Assembly (NCBI GenBank): GCA_900554415.1
Contig: USGU01000012.1
Location: 1-64,000, forward strand
Reading direction: 5' to 3'
Length of the DNA: 64,000 nt
DNA from: an uncultured Lachnospiraceae bacterium
GTDB lineage: Bacteria > Bacillota > Clostridia > Lachnospirales > Lachnospiraceae
A program made the position numbers and the translations under genes. Positions within the stretch are counted from its first letter, which is position 1. Each line of letters starts with the position of its first letter. Shown in pieces: positions 52,783 through 62,279 of this stretch. Below the pieces are notes generated by a model. It was given only the letters and a program-made list of their open reading frames with translations. It did no database searches and was not told the DNA's origin.

Positions 52783-53538
52783 TTAGTCTTCTGCTTCGGG
52801 CATCCATGGAATATATTCCTCCAAAAAGCCACAAATACTCTCTACCATAGCCTGAAGAATTTTTTCTCCTTTTTCTTTGGTAGCCAGAGTGCTGTTTCCA
52901 TTAATGCCATTAGGGGTATTCATTCGGCTGGAAAAATAAATCTTTCTGTGTCCATTTACTATCGTATTTGGAAATTCCTCCGAATACTCTTCCACTGCCT
53001 TATCCATATGTACCAGATTTTCATGCAGATATAGCATGGTAGATGTTTCACTTTCATCACCATGGCCGCCCTGTTTCTGCTTGCAAAGTTCATTTTCTGT
53101 TTCGGCAGCCAGCCCACGGATATCAGAAACCGCTACTTTTACATTGTGGCTGTTATCCAAATCTCTTGCCAGCAGACAAAGCGGTGGATGAGTAGATACT
53201 CCTCCATCAATAATCAAAAATTTTCGCACACCGAATCGAACAAAGCTTAATAAAATATCCTGTACATAATCCGTAAAGTGTTTATGTTCGATGCTTACTG
53301 AGCCTTTCCATTTAACAAATGCCGGGAAATAGGCATATGGCAATGTTGGTAATGTTAATACATCACATCGTTTCGTTACTTCCTGCGCTACATAGTCCGT
53401 AACAAAATAATCTGTTCCCATTGGCAGATGGTTTCCATGCTCCTTGGAGCCTCCGCCAATTGGCAGCACAATTACTGCGTCTTCCGTTAATAACGGAGCA
53501 AGTTCCTCATATGTTAATTCACTAATGAAATGTCCCAT
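52783..53538 (-). CDS. Creatininase-family amide hydrolase, variant active site
   Basis: The family includes creatininase and the MftE and ArfB amidohydrolases, which open cyclic or formyl amides with two metals. The 251-residue protein has PIGGGSKEHGNHLPMGTD (26-43), where the usual motif is like GSxEQHGPHLP, so the Glu sits directly before the His, and Lys is where Glu is normally found. The NGHGGN loop is replaced by DGGVSTH (111-117). Asp43 and Glu162/Glu164 in GHGDESETSTML remain. It may be an active hydrolase with shifted ligands and an altered substrate. It lies in the same operon as the peptide importer. Confidence 0.75.
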   Translation of the reverse strand: MGHFISELTYEELAPLLTEDAVIVLPIGGGSKEHGNHLPMGTDYFVTDYVAQEVTKRCDVLTLPTLPYAYFPAFVKWKGSVSIEHKHFTDYVQDILLSFVRFGVRKFLIIDGGVSTHPPLCLLARDLDNSHNVKVAVSDIRGLAAETENELCKQKQGGHGDESETSTMLYLHENLVHMDKAVEEYSEEFPNTIVNGHRKIYFSSRMNTPNGINGNSTLATKEKGEKILQAMVESICGFLEEYIPWMPEAED

Positions 53539-53550
53539 AGTTTCTTCCTG

Positions 53551-54567
53551 TTATCCTTTCTGCTCATTCACGTTTAGAGTTCCCGGTTCCATTGTTTTCC
53601 CATTTATTTCTTCCGCTCTATGACAGGCGACAAAATGACCTGGCTGCATTTCCCTTAGCTCTGGAAATATCTTTTCACATATTTCGGTCGCATAAGGACA
53701 ACGCTTACAGAACTTACATCCCTGTGGTGCATTTAACGGATTTGGTACTTCTCCCTGCAGTGGAATACGTTCTGCCGCCCAGTCTATATCCGGGTCTGCT
53801 TTTGGAATTGCCGACAGCAATGCTTTCGTATAAGGATGCATCGGTTTTCCATAGAGACCCGCCGTATCCGAAAGTTCTACCAGACTTCCCAGATACATCA
53901 CGCCAATCCGGTCTGAAATATGCCGTACCATGGATAAATCATGTGAAATAAATAAGTATGTCAGTTGCAGTTTTTTCTGTAAATCAATTAATAAATTAAT
54001 GACCTGGGCCTGAATCGATACATCCAATGCAGCAATCGGTTCATCGCATACAATGAACTCCGGCTCCATGGCAAGTGCTCTTGCAATTCCTACTCTCTGT
54101 CTTTGACCACCTGAAAGTTCATGCGGAAAACGGGATGCAAACTCTGGAGCTAACCCAACACTATGTAATAATTGTATTACTAATTCATTTCTTTTATCTG
54201 CATTGTATGGAAAATGAATTTTCATTCCTTCTTCTATAATAGTTCCAATGGACATTCGCGGATCCAGACAGGAATACGGATCCTGGAAAATCATCTGATT
54301 ATTTTTACGATAATTTTTTCGCTCTTCACGACTTAAATTTTCCGTTTCCTTTCCGTGATAAAGAATGCTTCCTCCTGTCTTAGGATATACACCCAGTATG
54401 GTTCTTCCACAAGTTGTCTTTCCGCAGCCAGACTCTCCGACCAGACTGAAGGTTTCTCCCTTATAAATACAGAAGGATACATTATCAACTGCTTTAACGC
54501 TTCCTTTTCTATTTGTAAAATAGCGTTTTAGTTCTTTTACCTCGTACAAAATTTCTCGTTCAGACAT
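53551..54567 (-). CDS. Peptide-type ABC importer ATPase 2 (DppF/OppF-like)
   Basis: This 338-residue ATPase has GESGCGKTT, LSGGQRQRVGIARAL, CDEPIAALD and the oligopeptide-importer C-terminal domain with QGCKFCKRCPYATEIC. Four cysteines in that domain bind an iron-sulfur cluster in related Dpp/Opp ATPases. The start MSEREILY follows AGGAGG; its A is shared with the upstream stop (TAATG). It forms a heterodimer with the next gene. Confidence 0.92.
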   Translation of the reverse strand: MSEREILYEVKELKRYFTNRKGSVKAVDNVSFCIYKGETFSLVGESGCGKTTCGRTILGVYPKTGGSILYHGKETENLSREERKNYRKNNQMIFQDPYSCLDPRMSIGTIIEEGMKIHFPYNADKRNELVIQLLHSVGLAPEFASRFPHELSGGQRQRVGIARALAMEPEFIVCDEPIAALDVSIQAQVINLLIDLQKKLQLTYLFISHDLSMVRHISDRIGVMYLGSLVELSDTAGLYGKPMHPYTKALLSAIPKADPDIDWAAERIPLQGEVPNPLNAPQGCKFCKRCPYATEICEKIFPELREMQPGHFVACHRAEEINGKTMEPGTLNVNEQKG

Positions 54568-55586
54568 TATCCTTCGCCTCCTATCCCTTTCGGTAGTTCC
54601 ACTTTTGGTGCCATGGAATGGCATAACCAGCAAGCAGCACTGTGTCCTTCTCCTGCTGGAAATTCCTCAGGTGTTTTCTTGAGACAGATGCTCATGCGGT
54701 ATTCACATCGTTCTGCAAAAGGACAGCCCTTAATCGGGCGGCGCAAATCAGGTGGTGTTCCCCGCAAAGCATAGAGTTCACTTTTGCTTTCCTGAATTCT
54801 GCCAGGCATAGAGGATAATAATGCCCAGGTATATGGATGGCGTGGTGCTTTAAAAATATCATGAACACTTCCCCTCTCCATTACAGCTCCGGCATACATT
54901 ACCTGCACTCTGTCTGCAAAATTTGCAACTACACCCAAATCATGCGTAACCAGAATCACAGCCATCTCTGTCTTTTTCTGAATATTTTTCAGTAAATCCA
55001 TGAGCTGTGCCTGAATGGTAACATCCAAAGCCGTCGTCGGTTCATCTGCAATCAGAACTTTCGGATTACAGGCCAGTGCGACTGCAATCATAGCCCGTTG
55101 ACGCATACCGCCTGACATTTGATGTGGATAATTGTTGAGACGTTCTTCCGCATTTGGAATTTCCACAAGTTTTAATAATTCTAAAGCTCTCTTTTTTGCT
55201 TCTCTCTTTCCAACTTTTTCATGTACCAGAATATTTTCCATGATTTGTTTACCAATTGTCATCGTAGGATTTAAAGAAGTCATAGAATCCTGAAAAATCA
55301 TGCTAATCTCTTTTCCGCGTATTTTATTCAGTTCACGCTTTGGCAGGGTTACCATATTTTTTCCGAACAGTTCAATTACAGATTCTTTATCTATTTCTCC
55401 GGATGTTCTATCAAGCAAACGCATGATTGCTTTCGAGGTAACTGTTTTTCCACAGCCTGATTCACCCACAATTGCAAGAACCTCACCTTTATCAAGTGAA
55501 AAACTTACACCTCGGACGGCTTTCACTTCACCTGCATAGGTATGAAAATTTACATGCAGATTTTCAACTTTTAATAATTCTGACAT
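54567..55586 (-). CDS. Peptide-type ABC importer ATPase 1 (DppD/OppD-like)
   Basis: This 339-residue ATPase has Walker A GESGCGKT, the signature MSGGMRQRAMIAVAL and ADEPTTALDVT, with the peptide-importer C-terminal extension including RRPIKGCPFAERCEY. GGAGG precedes the ATG, 4 bases after the permease stop. It powers uptake together with the DppF-like partner. Confidence 0.92.
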   Translation of the reverse strand: MSELLKVENLHVNFHTYAGEVKAVRGVSFSLDKGEVLAIVGESGCGKTVTSKAIMRLLDRTSGEIDKESVIELFGKNMVTLPKRELNKIRGKEISMIFQDSMTSLNPTMTIGKQIMENILVHEKVGKREAKKRALELLKLVEIPNAEERLNNYPHQMSGGMRQRAMIAVALACNPKVLIADEPTTALDVTIQAQLMDLLKNIQKKTEMAVILVTHDLGVVANFADRVQVMYAGAVMERGSVHDIFKAPRHPYTWALLSSMPGRIQESKSELYALRGTPPDLRRPIKGCPFAERCEYRMSICLKKTPEEFPAGEGHSAACWLCHSMAPKVELPKGIGGEG

Positions 55587-55590
55587 TTTT

Positions 55591-56508
55591 CTACCTCCTC
55601 AGTTTCGGATCCAGTGCATCTCGAAGTCCATCGCCCATCAAAGTAAAAGACAGCGTAGTGAGTGCAATCATCAATGCAGGAAACAGCATTTGATACGGAT
55701 AGAACAGCAAATTACTCTGTGCGGTGGAAGCCAGTGCTCCCCAGCTTGTATTAGGGGCTGCAACTCCAAGACCCACATAACTCAAAAAGGCTTCATTAAA
55801 AATAAATCCCGGTATACGGAATGTAATATTTACAATAATAATGCTGATAGTGTTCGGAATAAAATGATGGATTACAATATGAAGCGGTGATAAATCCATC
55901 AGTTTTGCTGCCATTACATATTCCGAACGACTGATCTGAAGCATCTGTGAACGGACGATTCTTGCAACCGGACACCAACTTGTTATGGTCATAGCAAACA
56001 GTAATGTTCCGATACTGCTGCTATCCAATACCACTGATAAAAGGATAACCAGAAGAAGATTCGGCACACTGCTCAGCACATCCACTACCCGCATCATAAT
56101 CATATCTGTCCTGCCGCCAAAGTAAGCCGCCAGTCCACCATAGATACAGCCGATGACTGCTACAATAAATGCACCGCAAATTCCGATAGCAATAGAAACA
56201 CGACCGCCTATAGCTACACGGGTAAATAAATCACGTCCCAGAGAGTCTGTTCCGAACCAATGCTGGATACTTGGTCCCTGATTTCTGCATGTGGTATCAA
56301 TTTCTGTAAAATCCCAGCCGCTGAACATAGGTGCAAATATGGTATACAAAATAATCAGTAACAATAAAATTGCTGCGCCCAGCGCGATTTTATTTTTCCG
56401 AAATCGTCTCCATGCATCCTGAAGATAGGTCATAGGTTTTCCGGAAGGAATTTCATTTTCACTGTCGGACAAACCTAACAGAGTAAAATCTTCTGCTTTT
56501 AATTGCAT
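55591..56508 (-). CDS. Peptide-type ABC importer permease 2 (DppC/OppC-like)
   Basis: This 305-residue membrane protein has the OppC N-terminal segment AWRRFRKNKIALGAAILL, about six helices, GTDSLGRDLFTRVA and the EAA-type loop SEYVMAAKLMDLSPLHIVI. GGAGAG lies 8 bases before the chosen ATG at MQLKAEDF. It pairs with the DppB-like permease. Confidence 0.92.
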   Translation of the reverse strand: MQLKAEDFTLLGLSDSENEIPSGKPMTYLQDAWRRFRKNKIALGAAILLLLIILYTIFAPMFSGWDFTEIDTTCRNQGPSIQHWFGTDSLGRDLFTRVAIGGRVSIAIGICGAFIVAVIGCIYGGLAAYFGGRTDMIMMRVVDVLSSVPNLLLVILLSVVLDSSSIGTLLFAMTITSWCPVARIVRSQMLQISRSEYVMAAKLMDLSPLHIVIHHFIPNTISIIIVNITFRIPGFIFNEAFLSYVGLGVAAPNTSWGALASTAQSNLLFYPYQMLFPALMIALTTLSFTLMGDGLRDALDPKLRR

Positions 56509-56524
56509 AGCCGCTTCTCTCCTT

Positions 56525-57454
56525 TCATTCATCATTGCTCAAACGTAGTCTCGGATCCACAAGCATCAATAAAATATCGGATACCAGAATTGCCATGATA
56601 TAAATACCTGTAAATATGATATTTAATCCCAGTACCATTGCATAATCCCTGTCATTAATCGCACTGATAAAGTATTTTCCAAGACCCGGAATCGCAAAAA
56701 TAGTCTCAACGATAAAAGAGCCGCTGAAAATGCCTGCAACGCTGACGCATATCATGGTGATACAAGGAAGAATCGCATTTTTCAGTATATGTTTCGTAAT
56801 AATACGGAACTGACCAATTCCTTTTGCCTCCGCCGTCAAAATATAATCCTGATTTGTAACATCCAGAACACTGGAACGCATATACCGTGCATATGTTGCA
56901 AGCGGTCCTACGCACATACAAATTACCGGTAAAATAACATGCCGTATGGTCTTATAACCCGTAGTCGGGAAAATCGGCCAGGTAACTGTCAGTGTGTACT
57001 GCAGAACCGAAGCAATCACAAAGGTTGGAATGGATGTTCCTATCAGAGCCAGTAAGATTACCAGCCTGTCTGGCCATTTATCCCGGTTCAGTGCTGCAAT
57101 AATTCCAAGTATTAATCCCAGCACAACACCTGCCAGCAGACCAAGACCTCCAATACTGGCTGAAACAGGGCCATATTGCCTGACAATCTCTGTAACCTTT
57201 CTTCCGGGATACCGCAGGGAGGAACCTAAGTCCCCCTGCAGAATCTCTTTGATATATTTCACATACTGAACTCCTAATGGCTTGTCAAATCCATATTTTT
57301 CCATATAGAGCTCTCTTGTTTCTTCAGGAAGATCCTGTACCATAGAAGAAAAAGGATCTCCCGGAATTGAATGAACAAGCAGGAATGTGATTGAGACAAC
57401 AATAAATAACGTAAGCAGCATATAACCTAAACGTTTCATAATATATTTCCACAT
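56525..57454 (-). CDS. Peptide-type ABC importer permease 1 (DppB/OppB-like)
   Basis: This 309-residue permease starts MWKYIMKRLGYMLLTLFIVV, has HSIPGDPF, the GDLGSSLRYPGRKVTEIV loop typical of DppB/OppB, and the EAA loop QDYILTAEAKGIGQFRIITKH. About six membrane helices. It follows the binding-protein gene after 21 bases. Confidence 0.92.
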   Translation of the reverse strand: MWKYIMKRLGYMLLTLFIVVSITFLLVHSIPGDPFSSMVQDLPEETRELYMEKYGFDKPLGVQYVKYIKEILQGDLGSSLRYPGRKVTEIVRQYGPVSASIGGLGLLAGVVLGLILGIIAALNRDKWPDRLVILLALIGTSIPTFVIASVLQYTLTVTWPIFPTTGYKTIRHVILPVICMCVGPLATYARYMRSSVLDVTNQDYILTAEAKGIGQFRIITKHILKNAILPCITMICVSVAGIFSGSFIVETIFAIPGLGKYFISAINDRDYAMVLGLNIIFTGIYIMAILVSDILLMLVDPRLRLSNDE

Positions 57455-57475
57455 AAAGACATCCCTACCTTTTTG

Positions 57476-59143
57476 TTATCTGCCGCTGGTATACATATAT
57501 TTCATACCTGTAGTATCAAATACATTATCACTGAAATTCTTTACATAATCGTAAGAGAAACGGATACTGCCGGTCCAGTAGCATGGTGCAATTGCGCCGG
57601 AAGAAATCAGCATATCCTCTGCTTCAATATATTCTTCCAGACGTTTTGCATCATCACTTTCTGCTTTTCCGCTATATACTAACTCGGTATAGTCACTGTT
57701 TACCCACCGTGACTGTCCGCCTTTTTTATTTGCCCAGCGGCTGAGCAGGAATAATGGCTCCAGATTTGCTCCCCATGAAGTGGATGCACACTGATAATCA
57801 CCACTGTTGATATTGCTCATATGTGTTGCCGTATCGTTAAATTCCAATTCTACATTTACACCTAATGTATCTTTCCACATCTTCTGCACTAATTCAGAAT
57901 AGGTTCTGGCATCTGCTGTTGTTGCACCCCATGAGAACTTTACATTTAATGCAGACGGGTCTGTTCCAAGTCCGGCTTCCTTCATTCCTTCCAGAAGCAG
58001 TGCTTTCAAATCTGTATTTTCTTTCTGGAGTTTACCCATCACATCTCCGGCTTCTTCACGGAAATTATAAGTACCTACACTACTTTCCGGTGGAATCAGA
58101 CCTGTAGCTGCCACACCGGTTCCGCCCGTAATAATCTCTGCCATAGTTTCACGGTCCAGTGCCAGTGAAAATGCCAGACGAATCTTTTCATTAGCAAAGA
58201 CTTCATCCTCACAGTTAAATACAATCATAAATGTTCTTCCTGCGCTGACTGGTTCGCTTACCAGACTGCTGTCACTTGAGAATTTCTGAATATATTCGCT
58301 GTTTGAAACGTTGACATAATCCAGAGAACCATTTTCAAAAGAAGACATACGTGCATTGATATCGTTCATAACGTAAAATGTAAATTTCGAAAGCTGAACA
58401 GAATCTTTATCCCAGTATTCTTCATTTTTTTCAAAAGTAAGTGAACTGTCATGTACCCATTCTTTCAGGCTGAATGGTCCACAACTAATCACTTTGTCTG
58501 CATCGCTTCCATAAGAATCTCCATACTTCTCGACATAATCTTTTCTGCATGGGAACAGATCCACATTTGAAAGGAAACTGCTGTCCGGTGTTGCAAGCGT
58601 GATTACAAGTGTTTTGTCATCCGGTGCTTCCACACCCAACTGACTTACATCTGTATTTCCACTGAAAATATCCTCAAAATTAACAATACTATACATATCA
58701 GCCGCCATAGGCCACGCATTGGCAGGATCTGCTTCACGCTGCAATGCATATAAATAATCTTCTGCTGTAACCGGTTCTCCATCACTCCAGTGATTATCCT
58801 GAAGTGTGAATGTATAAACCAGTCCGTCAGCGGAAACAGTCCACTCTTTTGCACCTGCAGCTACCACTTCCCCATCCTGTACTCTGGTCAATGGTTCCAG
58901 CATATTCTGCATTACAGTACGGTCATATACCTGTGTAAATTTTGCAATATCCAGTGTGGATGGCTCACCATTCAGAATACAGTTAATATAACTGTCTACA
59001 TCTGCTGTCTGGTTATCACTTGCTGCCTCATCATTTTTCCCGTTAGAATTTCCGTCATCAGAGGAAAGTCCGCATCCTGCCAAAGAGCTTCCCACCATCA
59101 TAACTGCCATTAACATTGCAAGATAAGTTTTTGTTTTTCTCAT
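57476..59143 (-). CDS. Peptide-type extracellular solute-binding lipoprotein (family 5)
   Basis: This 555-residue protein is a DppA/OppA-type binding lipoprotein. It has a signal peptide with lipobox LAGC (Cys24), an acidic Asn/Gly linker and the SBP_bac_5 fold (LNGEPSTLDIAKFTQVYD, LQDNHWSDGEPVTAEDYLYALQ). The family binds di- and oligopeptides, nickel chelates or heme. AAAGGA lies 11 bases before the ATG. It is the second gene of the operon. Confidence 0.93.
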   Translation of the reverse strand: MRKTKTYLAMLMAVMMVGSSLAGCGLSSDDGNSNGKNDEAASDNQTADVDSYINCILNGEPSTLDIAKFTQVYDRTVMQNMLEPLTRVQDGEVVAAGAKEWTVSADGLVYTFTLQDNHWSDGEPVTAEDYLYALQREADPANAWPMAADMYSIVNFEDIFSGNTDVSQLGVEAPDDKTLVITLATPDSSFLSNVDLFPCRKDYVEKYGDSYGSDADKVISCGPFSLKEWVHDSSLTFEKNEEYWDKDSVQLSKFTFYVMNDINARMSSFENGSLDYVNVSNSEYIQKFSSDSSLVSEPVSAGRTFMIVFNCEDEVFANEKIRLAFSLALDRETMAEIITGGTGVAATGLIPPESSVGTYNFREEAGDVMGKLQKENTDLKALLLEGMKEAGLGTDPSALNVKFSWGATTADARTYSELVQKMWKDTLGVNVELEFNDTATHMSNINSGDYQCASTSWGANLEPLFLLSRWANKKGGQSRWVNSDYTELVYSGKAESDDAKRLEEYIEAEDMLISSGAIAPCYWTGSIRFSYDYVKNFSDNVFDTTGMKYMYTSGR

Positions 59144-59198
59144 TTTGTGTTCGTCCTTTCTTTTGTATTGTCTCTTTTTCCCTTTCTATAGTAGATAT

Positions 59199-60017
59199 CT
59201 ATAGTGGATGTTCATCGAACCATGCAAGAATATCCGCTATGGAAGTGGTCCCTTTCAGTGAATGGTCCGCACCTTCATAAATGATAAGCTTATGTTCCTT
59301 TCCCACCTCCGAAAGCGCTTTGTCCATTTTGTATGCCTGTTCGGGAATTACCCGCCAGTCATCGGTTCCCTGGCAGATAATAAGTGGCACCAGAATCTTA
59401 TCCGCCCAACAGACCGCAGAACGTCTGGTATATTCTTCCGGTAATTCTTCCGGTGTTCCGCCAATCAGTTCCTGCATATCCTCACGCATATCATATTCAC
59501 CATCATGAAATCTGTCATACATGATAAAAGCATCTGACAGGCCTGCATGGATTCCTGCCGCACGAATCCGTTTATCAATCGCGCAGGCACGGTAAGTCAT
59601 CATACCACCTCTGGAATGTCCGACCATATAGATTCCTTCTTTACGGACACAAGGTAACTTTAAAGCAATGTCTGTCAAATGAACGACATCATTTACATCG
59701 GCTCCTCCGAATTCTTCCTGTCCTGTTCCACCCTGATTTCCACGATACTGGCTTCCAAATACTGCATAACCAAACTGCGCATATTTACAAATAATTTCCG
59801 GCCTCAGAAAACCAAATTCCCGGTTTCCTCCACGATTGAAAATCAACCCTGGCCATGGTTCCTTATACGATATTGGAAATCCGGCATACCCTTCTACTTC
59901 ACAATCATCTGATTGATACCGTATGGAATAAAGACAGACTTTCCCGCGATATACATCCGGTGGTGTCACTTCTTCTGCCCGTAAAATGCCTTCTACCTTT
60001 GCTAATACATTTTCCAT
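59199..60017 (-). CDS. S9-type alpha/beta hydrolase (prolyl-oligopeptidase or esterase family)
   Basis: This 272-residue hydrolase has Ser135 in GHSRGG, Asp218/219 in GTDDWRV and His251 in GADHSL, the triad of S9 peptidases and related acetylxylan-esterase-like enzymes. GLIFNRGGNREFG and QYRGNQGG are also family features. It lacks a beta-propeller and a signal peptide, so a cytoplasmic peptide or ester substrate is likely. GGAGGA precedes the ATG. It is the first gene of the operon. Confidence 0.85.
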   Translation of the reverse strand: MENVLAKVEGILRAEEVTPPDVYRGKVCLYSIRYQSDDCEVEGYAGFPISYKEPWPGLIFNRGGNREFGFLRPEIICKYAQFGYAVFGSQYRGNQGGTGQEEFGGADVNDVVHLTDIALKLPCVRKEGIYMVGHSRGGMMTYRACAIDKRIRAAGIHAGLSDAFIMYDRFHDGEYDMREDMQELIGGTPEELPEEYTRRSAVCWADKILVPLIICQGTDDWRVIPEQAYKMDKALSEVGKEHKLIIYEGADHSLKGTTSIADILAWFDEHPL

Positions 60018-60057
60018 ATTTTTTCCTCCTTCCTTATATCATTATATATAACTTTAT

Positions 60058-60077
60058 ATAACATTATATAATGTTAT
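60058..60077. promoter_or_regulatory. Perfect 20-bp palindrome, candidate operator
   Basis: ATAACATTATATAATGTTAT is a perfect inverted repeat. It starts about 6 bases past the predicted start of the minus-strand operon, a position typical for repressor roadblocks. Related TATATAAC half-sites repeat just below (about 60043-60061). The local GntR/UTRA protein is the natural candidate to bind it. Confidence 0.7.
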
Positions 60078-60089
60078 GATTTTAAATAG

Positions 60090-60118
60090 AGTATACTATG
60101 GTGAAATTATTTTGTCAA
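60090..60118 (-). promoter_or_regulatory. Promoter of the hydrolase-importer operon
   Basis: TTGACA and TATACT are 17 bases apart on minus. This near-consensus sigma-A promoter sits directly upstream of the 20-bp palindrome. Confidence 0.82.
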
Positions 60119-60189
60119 TATATGAAATCCAATGCTCCGGTAAAGATTTATTATTTTTTTGATATTGCCCGGTTCTCTGACTTCTTAGG

Positions 60190-60218
60190 TAGACAGTCTT
60201 TTTTTTACATGTTAAAAT
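60190..60218 (+). promoter_or_regulatory. Promoter of the flavo-iron-sulfur oxidoreductase gene
   Basis: TAGACA and TAAAAT are 17 bases apart, about 30 bases before the start codon. A run of eight T lies in the spacer. Confidence 0.72.
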
Positions 60219-60247
60219 ATAAACAAAAAATGCGAGGTGTCGTACAA

Positions 60248-62272
60248 ATGAGTAAAGATTCTTTATTACTTCAGCCTTTAAAGGTTGGTAATTTAACCCT
60301 TAAAAACCGCATTATGTTTCCACCGCTTACAACCGGATACGAGGAACGTGACGGTTCCATCGGCGAACGTAGTCTCCACTTCTATGAAAGACTTGCCAAA
60401 GGCGGAGCCTCTTATGTTGTCATCGGAGACGTAGCACCGGTAAATACCATCTCTCCTACTCCAAAACTATATGATGACAGTCAGATTCCAACATATCGGA
60501 AACTGGCGGATGCTTTACATGCCTATGACTGTAAAGTTGCACTGCAGATTTTTCATCCGGAATACGACGTTCCCGGAATTGCACGCATGATGCATGAAGT
60601 CGATGCACTTTCCATGGAGGCCAGAACCGCAAAAGAAAAAGGTGATATGGAAACTTTTCAGTCAAAAATGCAGGAGGCCGGTAAGAAACGGACAGATGCA
60701 TTTGCAAAGCTTCATTATGATATGCAGCATTTTGTCTCAGTTGCTACCGTAGAACAACTGACTGATATCAAACATGCTATTGGAGAATCGGCAAGAAGAG
60801 CTATGGAAGCTGGCATTGATGCTATTGAAATTCACGGTGACCGTCTGCTTGGTTCTTTGTGTTCTGAGGTATTAAATCACCGTACAGATGAATATGGCGG
60901 TTCTTTTGAAAATCGTACCCGCTATGCTTTGGAAGTAGTTGATATTATTAAAAAATCTGCTCCTTCTCTTATGATTGAATACAAACTTCCATTTATTACA
61001 ATAAATAAAGATAGCAGTGACCGTGGAAAAGGTGGTTTACATGAAAAAGAAGGAATTCTGTTTGCACAGAAACTGGAAACTGCCGGTGTGGACATGATTC
61101 AGGTGGCGCAGGCAAATCATACGGGAAATATGGGGGATACCATTCCTTCTATGGGAGATGTTCCATACAACTGGACACTTCCAATTGCACGTAAAGTCAA
61201 ACAGGTGGTATCTATTCCTGTTTCTACCGTAGGTCGTGTTATAACGGTTGCAAATGGAGAAGAAATTCTGAAAAATAAAGATGCTGATATGATCAGCTAT
61301 GGACGTTCGCTGTTATGTGACCCTGACATTGCCTTAAAAGTTGCAAAAAATGAGCCGATTCGTGAATGCTTGAACTGTAATAAAGGCTGCGTAGATGCGA
61401 TTCAGAATCGTCGCTATATTTCCTGTATTCTGAATGCAGAGAATGGAGATGAGGCTACTATTTTCATCAAGCCTGCTTCCGAAAAGAAAAAAGTTATAAT
61501 TATCGGTGCCGGTATTGCCGGATTAGAAGCTGCCAGAGTTGCCGCAATCCGTGGACATGAAGTAACCATTTATGAAAAGGAAAATCAAATCGGTGGACAG
61601 ATTCATATTGCAGCCGCACCACCGCGCAAACAGGAAATTCTTCGCTCCATCGAATATTACGAAAAAGTTCTTCCGACACTTGGTGTTATGATTCATGTAA
61701 ATACAGTCTGTACCGTAGAACAAATGAATCAGGCAGATGCTGTAATCGTCGCTATCGGTGCTCACAATGTAACTCTTCCTGTTGATGGAGCAAACAGTCC
61801 GACTGTGGTTTCTGCCTGGGATGTTTTAGCAGGAACTGCTGATATCAAAGGACACTGTGCCGTCATCGGCGGCGGACTGGTTGGAACTGAAACAGCCGAA
61901 TACGTAATTGCCCACGGCTGTACTGCTTCCATCATTGAAATGATGGATAAAATTGCCTCCGGTGAATCTTCTACTGTCCTTCCTCTGATTAAGAAAGACT
62001 TTACAGAATACAAAGTAAAAGAATACGTAAATACAAAGGTAAACCAAATTACAAATCAGGGAAAAACGATTCTTGCAACAAACACGCAGACAAATGAAGA
62101 AATAGCTATTGATTGTGACACGATTATTATGGCCGTTGGATCTAAGAAAAATACCATAGACCTTACCGGTATGACCATTCCGGTATTTTATGCAGGCGAC
62201 TGCTCTGGAGAACAGACTGCAAGTATAGCGGAGGCTATTCGTTCCGGGTACAATGTTGCAAATGAAATATAA
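60248..62272 (+). CDS. Old Yellow Enzyme / 2-enoate reductase-type flavo-iron-sulfur oxidoreductase
   Basis: This 674-residue enzyme joins an FMN TIM barrel (1-365), a [4Fe-4S] motif (Cys374, 377, 381, 393; CLNCNKGC) and an FAD/NAD half with GAGIAGLEAA (420-429) and GGGLVGTETAE. The family reduces enoates, dienoyl-CoAs or bile-acid intermediates, or demethylates amines. The catalytic loop reads EIHGDRLLGSL (194-204) rather than the more common HGAHGYL. A helical insertion is at about 110-165. The start follows GAGGTG, 50 codons inside the longest frame. It is divergent from the importer operon and ends in a strong terminator. Confidence 0.88.
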   Translation: MSKDSLLLQPLKVGNLTLKNRIMFPPLTTGYEERDGSIGERSLHFYERLAKGGASYVVIGDVAPVNTISPTPKLYDDSQIPTYRKLADALHAYDCKVALQIFHPEYDVPGIARMMHEVDALSMEARTAKEKGDMETFQSKMQEAGKKRTDAFAKLHYDMQHFVSVATVEQLTDIKHAIGESARRAMEAGIDAIEIHGDRLLGSLCSEVLNHRTDEYGGSFENRTRYALEVVDIIKKSAPSLMIEYKLPFITINKDSSDRGKGGLHEKEGILFAQKLETAGVDMIQVAQANHTGNMGDTIPSMGDVPYNWTLPIARKVKQVVSIPVSTVGRVITVANGEEILKNKDADMISYGRSLLCDPDIALKVAKNEPIRECLNCNKGCVDAIQNRRYISCILNAENGDEATIFIKPASEKKKVIIIGAGIAGLEAARVAAIRGHEVTIYEKENQIGGQIHIAAAPPRKQEILRSIEYYEKVLPTLGVMIHVNTVCTVEQMNQADAVIVAIGAHNVTLPVDGANSPTVVSAWDVLAGTADIKGHCAVIGGGLVGTETAEYVIAHGCTASIIEMMDKIASGESSTVLPLIKKDFTEYKVKEYVNTKVNQITNQGKTILATNTQTNEEIAIDCDTIIMAVGSKKNTIDLTGMTIPVFYAGDCSGEQTASIAEAIRSGYNVANEI

Positions 62273-62279
62273 TTTAGGA

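Noticed and set aside
60030..60080. AT-rich inverted repeats as an attachment site or mobile-element end
   Set aside because: No integrase, transposase or target duplication is nearby; position at a promoter fits an operator better.
60098..60247. N-terminal extension of 50 residues on the enoate-reductase-type enzyme
   Set aside because: The extension covers the predicted promoter, has no homology, and a good ribosome site precedes the internal ATG.
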